A program made the translations under genes and the position numbers. The notes below the pieces were generated by a model. The model searched no databases. It worked only from the letters and a program-made list of their open reading frames with translations, and was not told the origin of the DNA. Source: Anagrus nilaparvatae (lineage: Eukaryota > Arthropoda > Insecta > Hymenoptera > Mymaridae). From it: a stretch of 64,000 nt of DNA. Position 1 is the stretch's first letter, and each line of letters begins with the position of its first letter. This document shows positions 33,867 through 45,374 of the stretch, in pieces. The stretch spans positions 11,736,001 to 11,800,000 of the forward strand of contig JAKSXM010000246.1 of NCBI GenBank assembly GCA_022575985.1, written 5' to 3'.

Positions 33867-35746
33867 ATGAAAATATCAAGATTACCTTTTAAAATATTCA
33901 CAATCATCGGAGTGTGGACTCCAATCGAAGAAAGCTCTAAATTTCATAAATTTCGTAAATTTACATTTTATTCAATTGTTTTGACTTTTATTGGTTTATT
34001 TTCAATAGAAACTGTCTTAACATTGTTAGAGTTGAGAAAAAATTTTAGCGACTTAAGTGAAGAACTTTTTTACTTATTAGGACATTATTTAAATATTTTC
34101 AACATTTTAGCTTTGTCCTATAATCGAAAGAAAATATACAAGTTAGAAAAAATTGTAACATCAGCTGCTGATAAGCAGAGTGAAGCCGATGTCGAATTTG
34201 TTGAAAAATGTGAATTATTAATCAGGTTAGTTTAATTTACAAGCTTGAAAATCATATAAAAATTTTTTTTAAACTTACAAAAATTTAGAAAATGGCTCAG
34301 AATTAATTCAATAGAAATAATATAATATTGTAAAAAGAGAAGACTAGTATTCTAGTCTTGATTTGTATACAAATTTGTATACAAATTTTTTAAAACTTTT
34401 ATGAACTTTTAGTACACTGAAAAAAAATCCGTTTGCCGCAAGATAAATTTTCCGAGTTCTGCTAGCGGCAAACGGAATTCAGCTTTTGGCTAGCAGAATT
34501 TTTTTTAATACTATAATGATTACAAATGACTTGAAACGTAAGGAAAATTTAAAAAAAATTTTTCGCTCATTTAGGATATGCATGCCGATAAGGATGAGTG
34601 TTACGATGAGCAAAAAAAAAAATTCTTAAAAAGAATGAGAACGTTTAAAATCATTTGCAATCGTTTGAGCAAGAAGAAAAATTCCGTTAGCCACTAGCGG
34701 AATTCCGCTAACCACAAGCGGAATATTTCACTAGCGGCAAGTGGATTTTTTTTCAGGTATTTACAGCTATATGTTTTTTTAGGCGAATAACCATCACTTT
34801 CTCTTATTCTGTCATGATATCAATTTGTATAAAATGCTTTGAACCAATATTTCAAGAAAAAAACAATCGAAAATTACCAAATGCTTTATTTACAATTGGT
34901 GAATTAAACGAACAAAATTTTTGGTATTACTACATTTTTGAAGTTATAGCAACTCTTTACGTTGCTGCGACAGTCTCAACTTACTATTGCATGTTTTTTG
35001 GTTTAATTTTAAGAATCATAAATCAATTTGACATCTTAACTAACAAATTAAAAATCTTATTTGAAGACATGAAAGTATCCTTAAATAAAAATAAATTAGA
35101 TAAAAAATTCGCTGAAATAATTAAAGATCATCAGAAAATTTTTGAGTAAGTAACCTCGCTTCCCAAATCTAAATATAAAAAATAGATTTTAATTGTTTAA
35201 TTATCATAGCGCTGTAGATTTAGTGAATGATGCATTTCAAATATCACTAATAGCTATATACTGTGTTATGATAGCATTTGTTACTCTTATGATATACACT
35301 TTGACAACGACTGAATACACCGATACAGCATCTTTAGCCAGTTATCTAACAACTTTAATACATACACTTGTGTTTATATTTATTTTATGCTATACTGGAG
35401 AGTCACTAATGAACAAGGTAAATAAAACAATTTTAATTGAATTTAGAAAAAAATAATCAAATTACTGATTTTCAGAGCAAGGCTTTTGGAGACGAATTAT
35501 ATGATGTAGATTTTCATTTGATAAACAAATCCACTCGGACTACAATATTAATTATCATGATCCGTTCATCCAAACCCCTATTACTTACTGGTGGTCCATT
35601 AATAGAATTTCACTGTTTCTCATTTATTAAGGTAGGTATAAAGTTTCAAGTAATTTTAATCTTTTTCTGATAAATAACAGAAAATATTTTTTTAGATACT
35701 AAAAGTTAGCTACAGCGCTTTTAATTTCATGCAATCTACTAAATAA
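33867..35746 (+). CDS. Insect odorant receptor (7tm_6), five exons, apparently intact
   Basis: Joining exons 33867-34225, 34783-35145, 35210-35417, 35476-35631 and 35696-35746 gives one open frame of 378 aa, close to the usual 380-400 aa for insect odorant receptors. All introns have GT-AG borders and phases agree (2, 2, 0, 0). The protein is hydrophobic with about seven membrane segments. It ends in the typical family pattern: an Ala-Phe-Gly-Asp-Glu-Leu-Tyr-Asp stretch in exon 4, PLLLTGG with Phe-x-x-Phe, then a final short exon with SYSAFNFMQ. It would work as an odour-gated cation channel subunit with Orco in antennal neurons. Intron 1 contains a MITE. The specific receptor number and ligand cannot be told. 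Confidence 0.88.
34415..34757. mobile_element. MITE in odorant receptor intron 1
   Basis: Ends CACTGAAAAAAAATCC and GGATTTTTTTTCAGG are imperfect inverted copies flanked by TA on both sides (34413-34414, 34758-34759). Inside are repeated variants of the GCTAGCGG/CCGCTAGC type near both ends. A Tc1/mariner-like origin fits the TA duplication. Confidence 0.65.
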
Positions 35747-36345
35747 TCAATAGGATGATAATTTACTGCATTTGAAATAAAAAAAGCTTGTAACCGGTTT
35801 GTGTAAACACGTCTTAAAAGCATGGAACATGTTTACTGCAGCTGAGTGCTGAATATAATTCATATTCAGGCACGTATCGATAAATTTTTTTCGGAGGGGG
35901 CCAAAAAATTTCACGGGACATGGCCTCTTTGGTCCTACCTCTGGATACGTGCCTGCATAAATGTTACGTGACTTTATAATATACAATTTGCTATTTCTTT
36001 AATTTGTATTTATCACCTTTTCTATAGATGTTAAGATCCTAAAACGAAACTACTCTAATTCCCTAAACCCGTAAATTGAAATTTTTCTGAATCCTTTAAC
36101 CCGGATTATTTTAAGTCCCTAAATCGAAATTATCTTAAGGCTCTTTTGACCCCCCCCCCCCTTAAATCGAACACTTTTGACCTTTTAAAGTTTCAATGTT
36201 TTTTCAAGAATTAAGTACATTGTGGCTGTACATATTTTTAATTACTAATTTCAACTTGGTATTTAATCGATTTTGGTATATAACTATTTATAAACTTGGA
36301 CTTAAAATATTCCAGTGGTTCAATAAAATTGTCGCACTCTTTTAT
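35747..36345. other. Intergenic DNA with small inverted repeats
   Basis: About 35786-35850 is an inverted copy of 23075-23140. At about 35869-35958 the pair caggcacgtatc and gatacgtgcctg bounds a mini element of about 90 bp. A C-run lies near 36150. No gene seen. Confidence 0.45.
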
Positions 36346-36349
36346 TAAG

Positions 36350-36775
36350 CTTCGGGTCGGTCTTGGATTTTTTCGGGCCAAATCGAGTGGGTCTTTGGGT
36401 ACACCCAAAAAGCTTCAAAGTTCCGCAGGTACAGTTTTGAATCGGAAATTTTCCTGGATTCACGATTCTATAAAAATATTTTTTTTTAAATTATTCGTTA
36501 ATTTCAACTAATAAGTCATTTTGAGTAATTATTTTTTTTAATGATAATAGTTAATTTTTTATTATTTCTCCTCTTTTTTAAACGTAAACGAAAAATTTTC
36601 AAAATAAAAATATATTCGTAGAATCATAATGCCAAGGTAATTTTTGATTCAAAGCTGTACCTGCGGGCCTCTGAAGCTTTTTGAGTATACCTGAAAACTG
36701 ATCCGACCCGAAAAAAAGACCGAACTTTCGGGTCGGTTACCTGAATTTTCAGGTAACCGCACACCCCTACTTTTA
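36350..36775. mobile_element. Fold-back element
   Basis: The left arm (about 36350-36455) and right arm (about 36635-36765) are inverted copies sharing CCGCAGGTACAG, AAAAAGCTTC and TTCGGGTCGG blocks. The right end carries an extra short hairpin (ttacctgaattttcaggtaa). Non-coding. Confidence 0.6.
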
Positions 36776-37431
36776 AGGTTTTAATAATTATTGGATGGTT
36801 AATAATAAACTGAAGTCACAAATTTTAACCAAATTTATAACTCAAACACCTCAATTTCAATTTTAAGTAAATTTTAATTACAATTTGTTGTTTAAAATAT
36901 ACGTTTTATTTTTTTTTTTTATGAATTATATATTTAGTTCGTCTATATTTTTAACCACTAGTTTCAACTTATTATAAACTTTAGCTTATAGACCATAAAA
37001 GTAAATGAGCAATTATTTTAAAAGTGCTACAAATCATTACCAGAATATCTATGTAGATTCAGAAAAGGGCGTTCAACTGCAGATAATTTAATATGAAAGT
37101 ATTTTTAAATATAGAAATTTCTAAAAGTATCTTGTCAAATGCTTTTATCAGTATAGGTTAATTTAGGCTGCTCAAAATTGCAGAAACTTATGAAAAGTTT
37201 CTTCATAGTGATTTATAAGGCAGTAAAAAAAGCATAAAGGTGTTTTTAAGAGTCTAATGGCTATGATTATTAGTAATAAATAGATAATTATACTAATTAA
37301 GGTCCTATGTTTTATAAATATTTTTAACAAAATATACCTTTTGTCAGAACTATTTGAGAGCTATAAATTGTTATTGCAATTATATTAATAATAAAAGCTC
37401 AATTTTCTTTTATTATTGATAATTTTATATA

Positions 37432-38439
37432 ATTTTTTTTTTGAGGGCACATCGGAACGACCCTTGTTTTTGTGAAGTTTGAACCCTCAAAAAAAATCGT
37501 GAACAACGATTCGATGATAGGTGCCAAAAAGATTTTTTCACTTTTATGTCAAAAATCGTGTTTTTCGTATTTGAGCTACACCAAATTTTCAAAATTACTT
37601 TATAGGTAAGTAAATTTTTCCCTGATTGCCAGGGAAAAATCACTCCAGAAGAAAAAAAAAATTATCTTTTTACGATGAAATTTAGCCAAGTTATCGTCAA
37701 TTTAAGATTTTGCTCAAATTCGTCTTAAAAAAGATTGAAATTTTATTGAAAAAAGCCTGTTTCTGAACTTTGAACATGCATTACTCACTTGATTTTCATC
37801 GTAAAATAATAATTTTTTTTTAAATTGATTAATTTTTCCCTGGCAATTCATTTCTTTAAGAAAAAAATCATTTTTATTGACCATTTTTAGGTCAAAAGCC
37901 TTTAAAAACTGTAAGTAGCAAGATTTACTCAACACAGTTTTTGACCTAAAACTTGAAATTTGGTCAATAAAAATGATTTATTTCTTAAAGAAATAAATTT
38001 CCAGGGAAATATTAATAGATTTAAAAAAAAAAATTATTATTTTACGATGAAAATCAAGTGAGTGATGCATGTTTAAAGTTTAGAAACAGGCTTTTTTCAA
38101 TAAAATTTCAATCTTTTTTAAGACGAATTTGAGCAAAATCTTAAATTGACGATAACTTGGCTAAATTTCATCGTAAAAAGATAAGTTTATTTTTCGTCTA
38201 GAGTGGTTTTTCCCTGGCAATCAGATTTTCTTATCTATTTTTTAAAATTTTATTTACCTAAAAAGTTATTTTAAAAATTTGGGGTAGCTCAGATACGAAA
38301 AACACGGTTTTTGACATAAAAGTGAAAAAATCTTTTTGGCACCTATCGCCGATTTCTTGTTCATGATTTTTTTCGGTTTTCTGAAGGTTCAAACTAACTG
38401 AAAACACGAGTCATATCGATGTGCCCTCAAAAAAAAAAT
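37432..38439. mobile_element. 1.0-kb palindromic fold-back element
   Basis: Two arms of nearly 500 bp meet near 37935. The outer ends read TTTTTTTTGAGGGCACATCG and the complement with CGATGTGCCCTCAAAAAA. Agreement between arms is high over their whole length apart from scattered changes. Open frames inside are on both arms and meaningless. No transposase. Confidence 0.85.
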
Positions 38440-39634
38440 TACGATTTCAGGCTCAAATTAAGTAGCACTTTTAAAATAATTGCTCATATTTTTTACTTTT
38501 TTTGAATAATTGCTTATTTGCTAGAAGGTATTAGTATACTTTAAAAAGTTCAAAAGAGCGTGTATAACTCTGGGAAAGCGTTTGTGCTTGACCCGGATTC
38601 AAATCACGCTGTCAGCAATAATAATTTCAAGATTTTTTTCTGAAAAGATTAAATTCTTGAAATTATTTCCATCACGTTCTATAGGATGTGTGTTTCAGCA
38701 TAGTGTAAAAAAAAATGCACTATGTGGAAAAGCACATCCGGCTTTTGAATATAAAAATTAAGGGAATTATACTATTAATCTGTAATTTTAACTTTCCGTG
38801 TGACCACTTATTCATTTTACATGTAATTAAGATACACAATCGTCATAGTGGCCACACGTAGGCTTGACAGTAAAAGCAGTTTGTTTTTATGTATTTAAAA
38901 ATAATTTATTTATAAAGGTAAAATTTTCACTTTATTAAAAAAAAATTAAATTTGTAAACTAGCCAAAAATTGAAGAGAATCTTGAAATAAAATTCAGTTA
39001 ACATAGAAATTTTCATTTATGAAACATTAAATATTATTTATAAATACAAAAAAAGGTTAAAAATATGAAATTTATAAAAGTATAATTGGATAAAAAATTT
39101 GTTGTTAATCAAGTCTTTAAAATAATCTTTATACCTCGTAGACAAAAGTATAGAGAAAGTCAAATTCATTGATATATCTTGTTATGTATCTACAATATGT
39201 AATACACCTTATCAGATTATCAATTATTTTATGTAAAATTAATAATTTTATTATAAATGAAACTAATAAATATATAATATTATATTAAAATACCTAACTG
39301 CGTGCCCATTAATTTAAAAAAGAAATTCACAAATACCTAATTTATTTTCAATATCTATGATGAAAAAGTTCCTGCAAAATCATGACTCCTACAACATGAC
39401 TTTTAAAAAAATTTCAAATATGGCCTATGCCAACATGTCCGAAAGGGTGAATTTTAAGGTATTTTGGCCCGAAAACTCCCCCATATACCCTAAAATTCAG
39501 CCCTTTGGTCAGGTTGGTATAGGCCATATTTGAAATATACGTATGTCACGGTGAAAAGAAAACTTGTGTATTTGGTCTGGTTTTATTTGGGTCACCTGGG
39601 TGACTTAAATTTTAGAAGGGGAATAAAAAAAATA

Positions 39635-39679
<45 letters not shown>

Positions 39680-39937
39680 GAAATTTATTTGTATAAAAAC
39701 AAAATACAGTAACACTCTTTTACAATTAGTTAATTAATATATATATAGTAAATAAAATAAAATAAAATAGATTATTACAATTAGGTAACAATATCAAATA
39801 TCTTTAACAAATATAAGTAAATATACTAAAGTAAATACTAAAATGAATAGTTATTTGGTTTAACAATTTGGTTTAATATTAGCAACAATCTGTAGTCAAC
39901 AAAATATGATAAATTTTAGTCAATTATGGGTATACTC
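38440..39937. other. Intergenic DNA with a hairpin, possible tRNA-derived piece and ATT microsatellite
   Basis: A stem-loop at about 38684-38739 pairs ggatgtg, agcatagtg with cactatgt, cacatcc. About 38553-38615 resembles a tRNA-derived SINE head, with a B-box-like gattcaaatc, but lacks a tRNA fold. An (ATT)n tract of about 15 units lies at 39636-39679. No gene seen. Confidence 0.45.
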
Positions 39938-39941
39938 AATA

Positions 39942-41492
39942 GGGTAATTCCATGGATAAAACGCACAAAATGATATGCCAGGTCTCGAAAATAGGAAATT
40001 TGGTTTTTTTTCGATAAAACAACTTAAAAATAGATGATTCCCCGAATTTGAAGGTTTTCTATAAATTTTGAAGGGTGCTATGCTGGTTTAAAGTTTTTTG
40101 GTCAAATTTCTCTCCTCAGCCACCATTTTTGAAAATCCCGTAAAAAAGCTCTAAAAAACGTTAAAGAAAGAAAAAAAAGTAGGTTTTCGATGTAAAATTT
40201 GATGAAAAATTCGAATTTTCAGTCAGATTTTTCCTACTCTATGACGATTCGCGGGAAAATTCAAATTTGTGTTAAACTTTAAGTGAAAATAACTCAAAAG
40301 TTTCCCGCTAAAAAAAAAAATTTTTTTTCTCAAAATCTTCAAAAATTGCATATATTTTCCTGAAAAAAATTTCCCGAGGGTAATTTTTGTTTTAAGCGAG
40401 TAATACCGATTTTCGTTTTTTTCAATTTTGACTTGTTACTTATTTTGCTGATTTCCCGCTAAGTCACGTGACCAAATGAAAATCTGACCGAAAATTTGAA
40501 TTCTGCGGGAAATTTTACAAAGGTATAGTAATTTTGGTATCTTTTGAATGATACATCTCAATTTGACAATTTAATTAAAATGGTTTATTAAAATATGGAA
40601 AAAATGAAAATTTATAAAATGGGATTATATTGATTTTTGGGTAAATTTCTAACTATTTATAGACATTTTGATAGAAAATAAAATCTAAACTTAAAAAAAA
40701 TTTATTTTTTATTAATAATAGATATAACTTTTGTTTTTTCCAAAAGAAGTATTTTTATTTTTAGATTTTACATGATTTTTAGGCTAAAAATGTAAAAAAA
40801 TCAAGAAAATCCCATTTTATAAATTTTCATTTTTTCTATATTTTAATAAACCATTTTAATTAAATTGTCAAATTGAGATGTATCATTCAAAGGATACCAA
40901 AATTACTATACCTTTGTAAAATTTCCCGCAGAATTCAAATTTTCGGTCAGATTTTCATTTGGTCACGTGACTTAGCGGGAAATCAGCAAAATAAGTAACA
41001 AGTCAAAATTGAAAAAAACGAAAATCGGTATTACTCGCTTAAAACAAAAATTACCCTCGGGAAATTTTTTTCAGGAAAATATATGCAATTTTTGAAGATT
41101 TTGAGAAAAAAATTTTTTTTTTTTAGCGGGAAACTTTTGAGTTATTTTCACTTAAAGTTTAACACAAATTTGAATTTTCCCGCGAATCGTCATAGAGTAG
41201 GAAAAATCTGACTGAAAATTCGAATTTTTCATCAAATTTTACATCGAAAACCTACTTTTTTTTCTTTCTTTAACGTTTTTTAGAGCTTTTTTACGGGATT
41301 TTCAAAAATGGTGGCTGAGGAGAGAAATTTGACCAAAAAACTTTAAACCAGCATAGCACCCTTCAAAATTTATAGAAAACCTTCAAATTCGGGGAATTAT
41401 CTATTTTTAAGTTGTTTTATCGAAAAAAAACCAAATTTCCTATTTTTGAGACCTGGCATATCATTTTGTGCGTTTTATCCATGGAATTACCC
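39942..41492. mobile_element. 1.55-kb fold-back element with AATA target duplication
   Basis: Arms of about 680-690 bp (39942-40630 and 40808-41492) are close to perfect inverted copies around a spacer of about 175 bp. The ends are GGGTAATTCCATGGATAAAA and its complement. AATA stands directly outside both ends (39938-39941, 41493-41496), which fits a 4-bp target duplication. Near-identity of the arms suggests recent insertion or arm homogenisation. There is no coding capacity. Confidence 0.88.
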
Positions 41493-41649
41493 AATAAGGA
41501 GTCAATAAAATACATATTTGTATAAAATAGGTTGGTCAATTTTGAAAGTAAATTAATAGTAAATAAAATAAATTTTTAAGTAAATATAGAAATTAAATAT
41601 TATCTAGATTGTATAGATACTGTCTAATACTCTTTTTAAAAATTGAATA

Positions 41650-42175
41650 TGCTCTAAACCGCCCCAAAAAGCAAATATTTTACTATGTCCAAAAGTTAAA
41701 AATAAAAGTACTTTAGTTACGTATTTTGATGTCCTAAAACCAAATTTGATATCAGAATTTAGCCTACACCCTCAGATTTTGCCCCAACTACCCCCAGCCA
41801 CCCTCTAAACTTCCCCAGAGGGTGAATATTTTACTTTGTGCAAAAGTTATAAATTAAAGTACCTTAGCTACGTATTTTGATGTTCTAAAAACGAATTTCA
41901 AGTCAGAATTTACCTATAACCCATAGTTTTTGTCCCAGCTACCCTAGTTACCCTCAAAGCGATTAATTAACCTTCCTCTGGCGGACTTTAGAGGGTAACT
42001 AGGCTAGCTGGGACAAAAACTATGGATGATGGATAAATTCTGACTTAAAATTCGTTTTTAAAACATCAAAAAACGTAACTAAGATACTTTAATTTATAAC
42101 TTTTGCACAAAGTAAAATGTTTACCCTCAGGGGCAGTTTAGAGGGTGATTGGGGGAAGCTGGGGCAAAATAATTC
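41650..42175. repeat. Complex direct and inverted repeat
   Basis: About 41655-41815 and 41816-41965 are direct repeats (each with a TTTTACT(A/T)TGTxCAAAAGTTA block and a TACGTATTTTGATGT block). About 41966-42170 is an inverted copy of the same unit. A fold-back with one extra unit in the left arm explains this. Confidence 0.75.
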
Positions 42176-42329
42176 AATGGAAAATGTTTAATTACATGAA
42201 TAATTTCAATTTTGGGGCTGAGAATAATACGGTTTAAAGGACTTTTGGAAAATCGAGAGGGGGGATAAAATGTGCTCCATTTAAGAGCAGGGAGTTCAAA
42301 TGGGACTTACAAAATCCGAACAGATGATT

Positions 42330-42530
42330 GAAAAATTGATGAATTTACAAAAATAATTTTTGATCTTAAGGTTCTGCATTCATTATTATAGTTACTACCA
42401 AAAGTAAACCAACGAGAGTAAGAAACAACCAATCTTCACAAAGGATCTTCAGGATTCTGACAGTTACAAGGCTTGTTAGGCTAATACCAGATATCGTGAA
42501 AAAAGCAACGACACAATTGCTGAACTTTTC
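42330..42530 (-). pseudogene. Type-B ionotropic receptor relic (TM1-pore-TM2 part)
   Basis: Minus-strand reading gives FTISGISLTSLVTVRILKIL, then a Glu-Asp-Trp-Leu-Phe-Leu-Thr pore-loop block and Gly-Leu-Leu-Leu-Val-Val-Thr, matching TM1 to TM2 of the type-B receptors, with a frame break at the Arg-Ser-Lys block. Just 60 bp separates it from the end of the type-A gene at 42587; the same arrangement recurs at 48.9 kb. Confidence 0.75.
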
Positions 42531-42586
42531 TGCGATTTAAAATCTAAACTTAATTAGTAACATAAACTTAAAAAAAAAAAATTATT

Positions 42587-44593
42587 TTACACAAGATGAG
42601 TGACAAGTTCTATTCGAGGCTTAACTTTTATTTTCAGAATTTTCATTTTTAAATTATTCATATTCTCGTTTTTCGTTCTAATTTTTAAAACATTATTTGT
42701 GTTTGATTTTTTCAAGAAAAAGTTATTTAATACTTTACGAGTCTTAACTTTCATTTTACATATCTTAATTTTTCGATTTTTTATATTTTGCTTCTTTATC
42801 CTTAATTTTAAAAATTTTAATATCTTAGATAATTTTCTCGACAAGAAGTAGTACCAAATACATTCAGCAAATAATACAAGAAAAGAAATTACAATACCAG
42901 CAAGCATTATTACAATAAGAATTGAAATTGAATCATCATCTGTTTCAATAGTATCGCTAACCTTCTTAATACTCTTCTCAATTTTATTAATCGTCTCGTA
43001 ATCAGACCGCCATTTTATATCCAAACCTGCTTCGAGCATTCTTCGGTAAATCTTATCAAACTCATTTCGAAACGCTGAATTATTACTAAATATTATAGCG
43101 ATGTATGAATGAAATATATTGAAATCTTTTATTTCAAATTTTATTTTACTTGCAACTTCTTTATTTTCCTTTACTTTTTCTGAAAAATCATCAAATAAAA
43201 CAAAAATTTTATCAGAAGATAAAATCCCCAGATCTAAGGAGGTATCTGTTGATGCTATTCTTGCAATTTCTTTCAATTTTTGGTTACCTTGACGACTCAT
43301 ATACTTTAAAAAAATTGGATGAATGAAAAAAATCAGTGGAAGATTTTTTTCAAATATTTCTTCGAAAGAATCGACTAGCAGTATTTCTTTGCTTTCAAAT
43401 TTTAAACTTGTCATATCAAGATCCAAATCCGACATAAGAAATAATGATACGAAACAAATCAGCAAGTAAACAATTTTTGATCTTAAGGAATTAAATCTAA
43501 TTATCGCAACGTTACCTAGCAGCAAACTTAGAATATTAATTATAGACCACTCATTAAGATCAAATTTAAAACAATAAACGCAAATCAATATTAAAATTAT
43601 TATGGCAATAAAAGATGAAAACGAATATAAAATGTCATTATAATTGGTAACATTTTTTTGGATATTCACTGGAATTAATACTTCTAACTTAAGTGATTTT
43701 ATAAGCAAAGCATTTGGGATATTACGATTAATTTGTGTAAAAGATTTCGACAGTAAACATTTCAATTCATGTATACGTATTAGATCTGCATCATTGCCAT
43801 TATTGGGTACAGTTATAATTTCTGCTGAAATATTTAAGGAATTTACAAAACATTTAAAAGCTTTATAAATATGTATGAAAAAATATTCATTTCCTCTTCG
43901 CAAGTGGTTTTCCGTGTAATTTAAATATAAACCTGGCCAATGATATTTTCTTACTCCAATTCTAATATTTTCGATTTCTTTAAATTTTTCTGGAAAATAT
44001 ACTAGATTTCCAAAATTATTAATGTGCTTTTTTATTAATCCATGTTTAGGGGAATCGTAAATTATGTAATTTTGATTATTAAAACTGCATAACACAGCTG
44101 TAAAATCGATGAATTGAAATTTTTCACTATTGGAAAAAATTTCCATAGCATTTATGTTATTTTTTTGATTAAATAATAAAAGTATTTTAGTTTTTGACAA
44201 ATAGAATAAAGATCTGCTTATAAATTTCAAAGCTGTAGTCAATTTTTTGATAAATTCATTGTTTTGGTTTTCATTAAGAATAATTATTTGCAAAGGTGCT
44301 GTTACATTTTGGTAATACTCTACCCTGTCAGGTTGGAGTTCTGTTGTTATTGGTGGCTTATTCAAATCAACAGTAACAGTTGGTATTTCACCCATAAGAT
44401 GATCGAGAATCGTCTGATAATCACATTGATCGCTTACATTTTGTTGTTGAATTAAATCAGTGTATAGAGTTACCCGATTTGGTTGAACTTGATTAATTAA
44501 TTCTTTTATCCATGCCTTCATTCCTGTTGCATTTATTGAGTCGAATAATAACAAAAAATAAGCTACTTTTATTAAATTCATGACTCCAACCAA
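42587..44593 (-). CDS. Divergent ionotropic receptor, type A (intact, single exon)
   Basis: A 668-aa paralogue of the gene at 24238, the same length and aligning throughout without gaps. Signal peptide to about 23 (or start at residue 5, position 44581), QVQPNR at 35-40, S1 from the RIGV block, TM1 about 319-343, pore loop 348-361 (WSIINILSLLLGN), TM2 371-393, S2 with EAGLDIKWRSDY at 521-532, TM3 556-585, then the basic tail with two KVKxR blocks. Differences from its sister cluster in the extracellular part (for example around residues 210-300), while TM and pore are almost unchanged. This pattern fits a ligand-binding change between duplicates, but needs a dN/dS test. Confidence 0.8.
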   Translation of the reverse strand: MVGVMNLIKVAYFLLLFDSINATGMKAWIKELINQVQPNRVTLYTDLIQQQNVSDQCDYQTILDHLMGEIPTVTVDLNKPPITTELQPDRVEYYQNVTAPLQIIILNENQNNEFIKKLTTALKFISRSLFYLSKTKILLLFNQKNNINAMEIFSNSEKFQFIDFTAVLCSFNNQNYIIYDSPKHGLIKKHINNFGNLVYFPEKFKEIENIRIGVRKYHWPGLYLNYTENHLRRGNEYFFIHIYKAFKCFVNSLNISAEIITVPNNGNDADLIRIHELKCLLSKSFTQINRNIPNALLIKSLKLEVLIPVNIQKNVTNYNDILYSFSSFIAIIILILICVYCFKFDLNEWSIINILSLLLGNVAIIRFNSLRSKIVYLLICFVSLFLMSDLDLDMTSLKFESKEILLVDSFEEIFEKNLPLIFFIHPIFLKYMSRQGNQKLKEIARIASTDTSLDLGILSSDKIFVLFDDFSEKVKENKEVASKIKFEIKDFNIFHSYIAIIFSNNSAFRNEFDKIYRRMLEAGLDIKWRSDYETINKIEKSIKKVSDTIETDDDSISILIVIMLAGIVISFLVLFAECIWYYFLSRKLSKILKFLKLRIKKQNIKNRKIKICKMKVKTRKVLNNFFLKKSNTNNVLKIRTKNENMNNLKMKILKIKVKPRIELVTHLV

Positions 44594-45374
44594 TTGGATA
44601 AATTCTAAAAGCTTCTTTTCTAGAAGGTTAAAAATTTTATTTTATATTAAATGATTTTCAAACTTTTGAAAATTTTAAAATCGATTAAAAATGATTGTGA
44701 GTTATGATTGGCTTCTCAATTATTTTTTAATTACACCTTTTCTAGATTAAAAATTTAATATACTAATTTTTTTTTTTTAAATCAATTCTTTTACGTTATA
44801 AAAAATAAATAATAAAATAGTTACTTGTCTAAAATGGAAAATTTGACTACGTTTAATAAAAAATATTCAGAAAATTTTAATGTTTGGTTTTCTGATAATT
44901 GATTAACTGAGTTTGCGTGATGAATTACCTTGAATATGCGAAATTTAAATTCATTTAACATTAAAACTTATTACAGCATATGTTTAAGCACAGGTATAAA
45001 TTGAAAAATTAATTTAAACAATTTAATACATATATCTAAACAAATTAATTTAAATCGATTTTTAAATAATAATTATATAAAACCCGTATATTTTTGAAAC
45101 ATGTTTCAAATATTATTTAATTATATTTCAATAGTTTGTTTATAATTTTAGATAAGTATTTTTTTTTAATAACTGAGTAAATGAATTTAAATATGCTGTT
45201 GTAGTTTCCCTAAGAGGATGCATAACATACCTATTTTGAGACTGATAGGAAAAATTTAACCTATTAAGAGGACCAAGGGGGGTTTGGTAAAATTGATGTT
45301 TTTGTTCGGATTTTTTTTTTAAATAATGGAAATTGCATTTTTTTTTTAAATAATAAAAGCTTAACTAACAAATT

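Noticed and set aside
37425..37935. Two minus-strand open frames inside the palindrome
   Set aside because: Located in a non-coding fold-back element and not shared with a known protein.
38553..38615. tRNA gene
   Set aside because: A B-box-like gattcaaatc is present but no anticodon arm or acceptor pairing can be drawn; at best a SINE relic.
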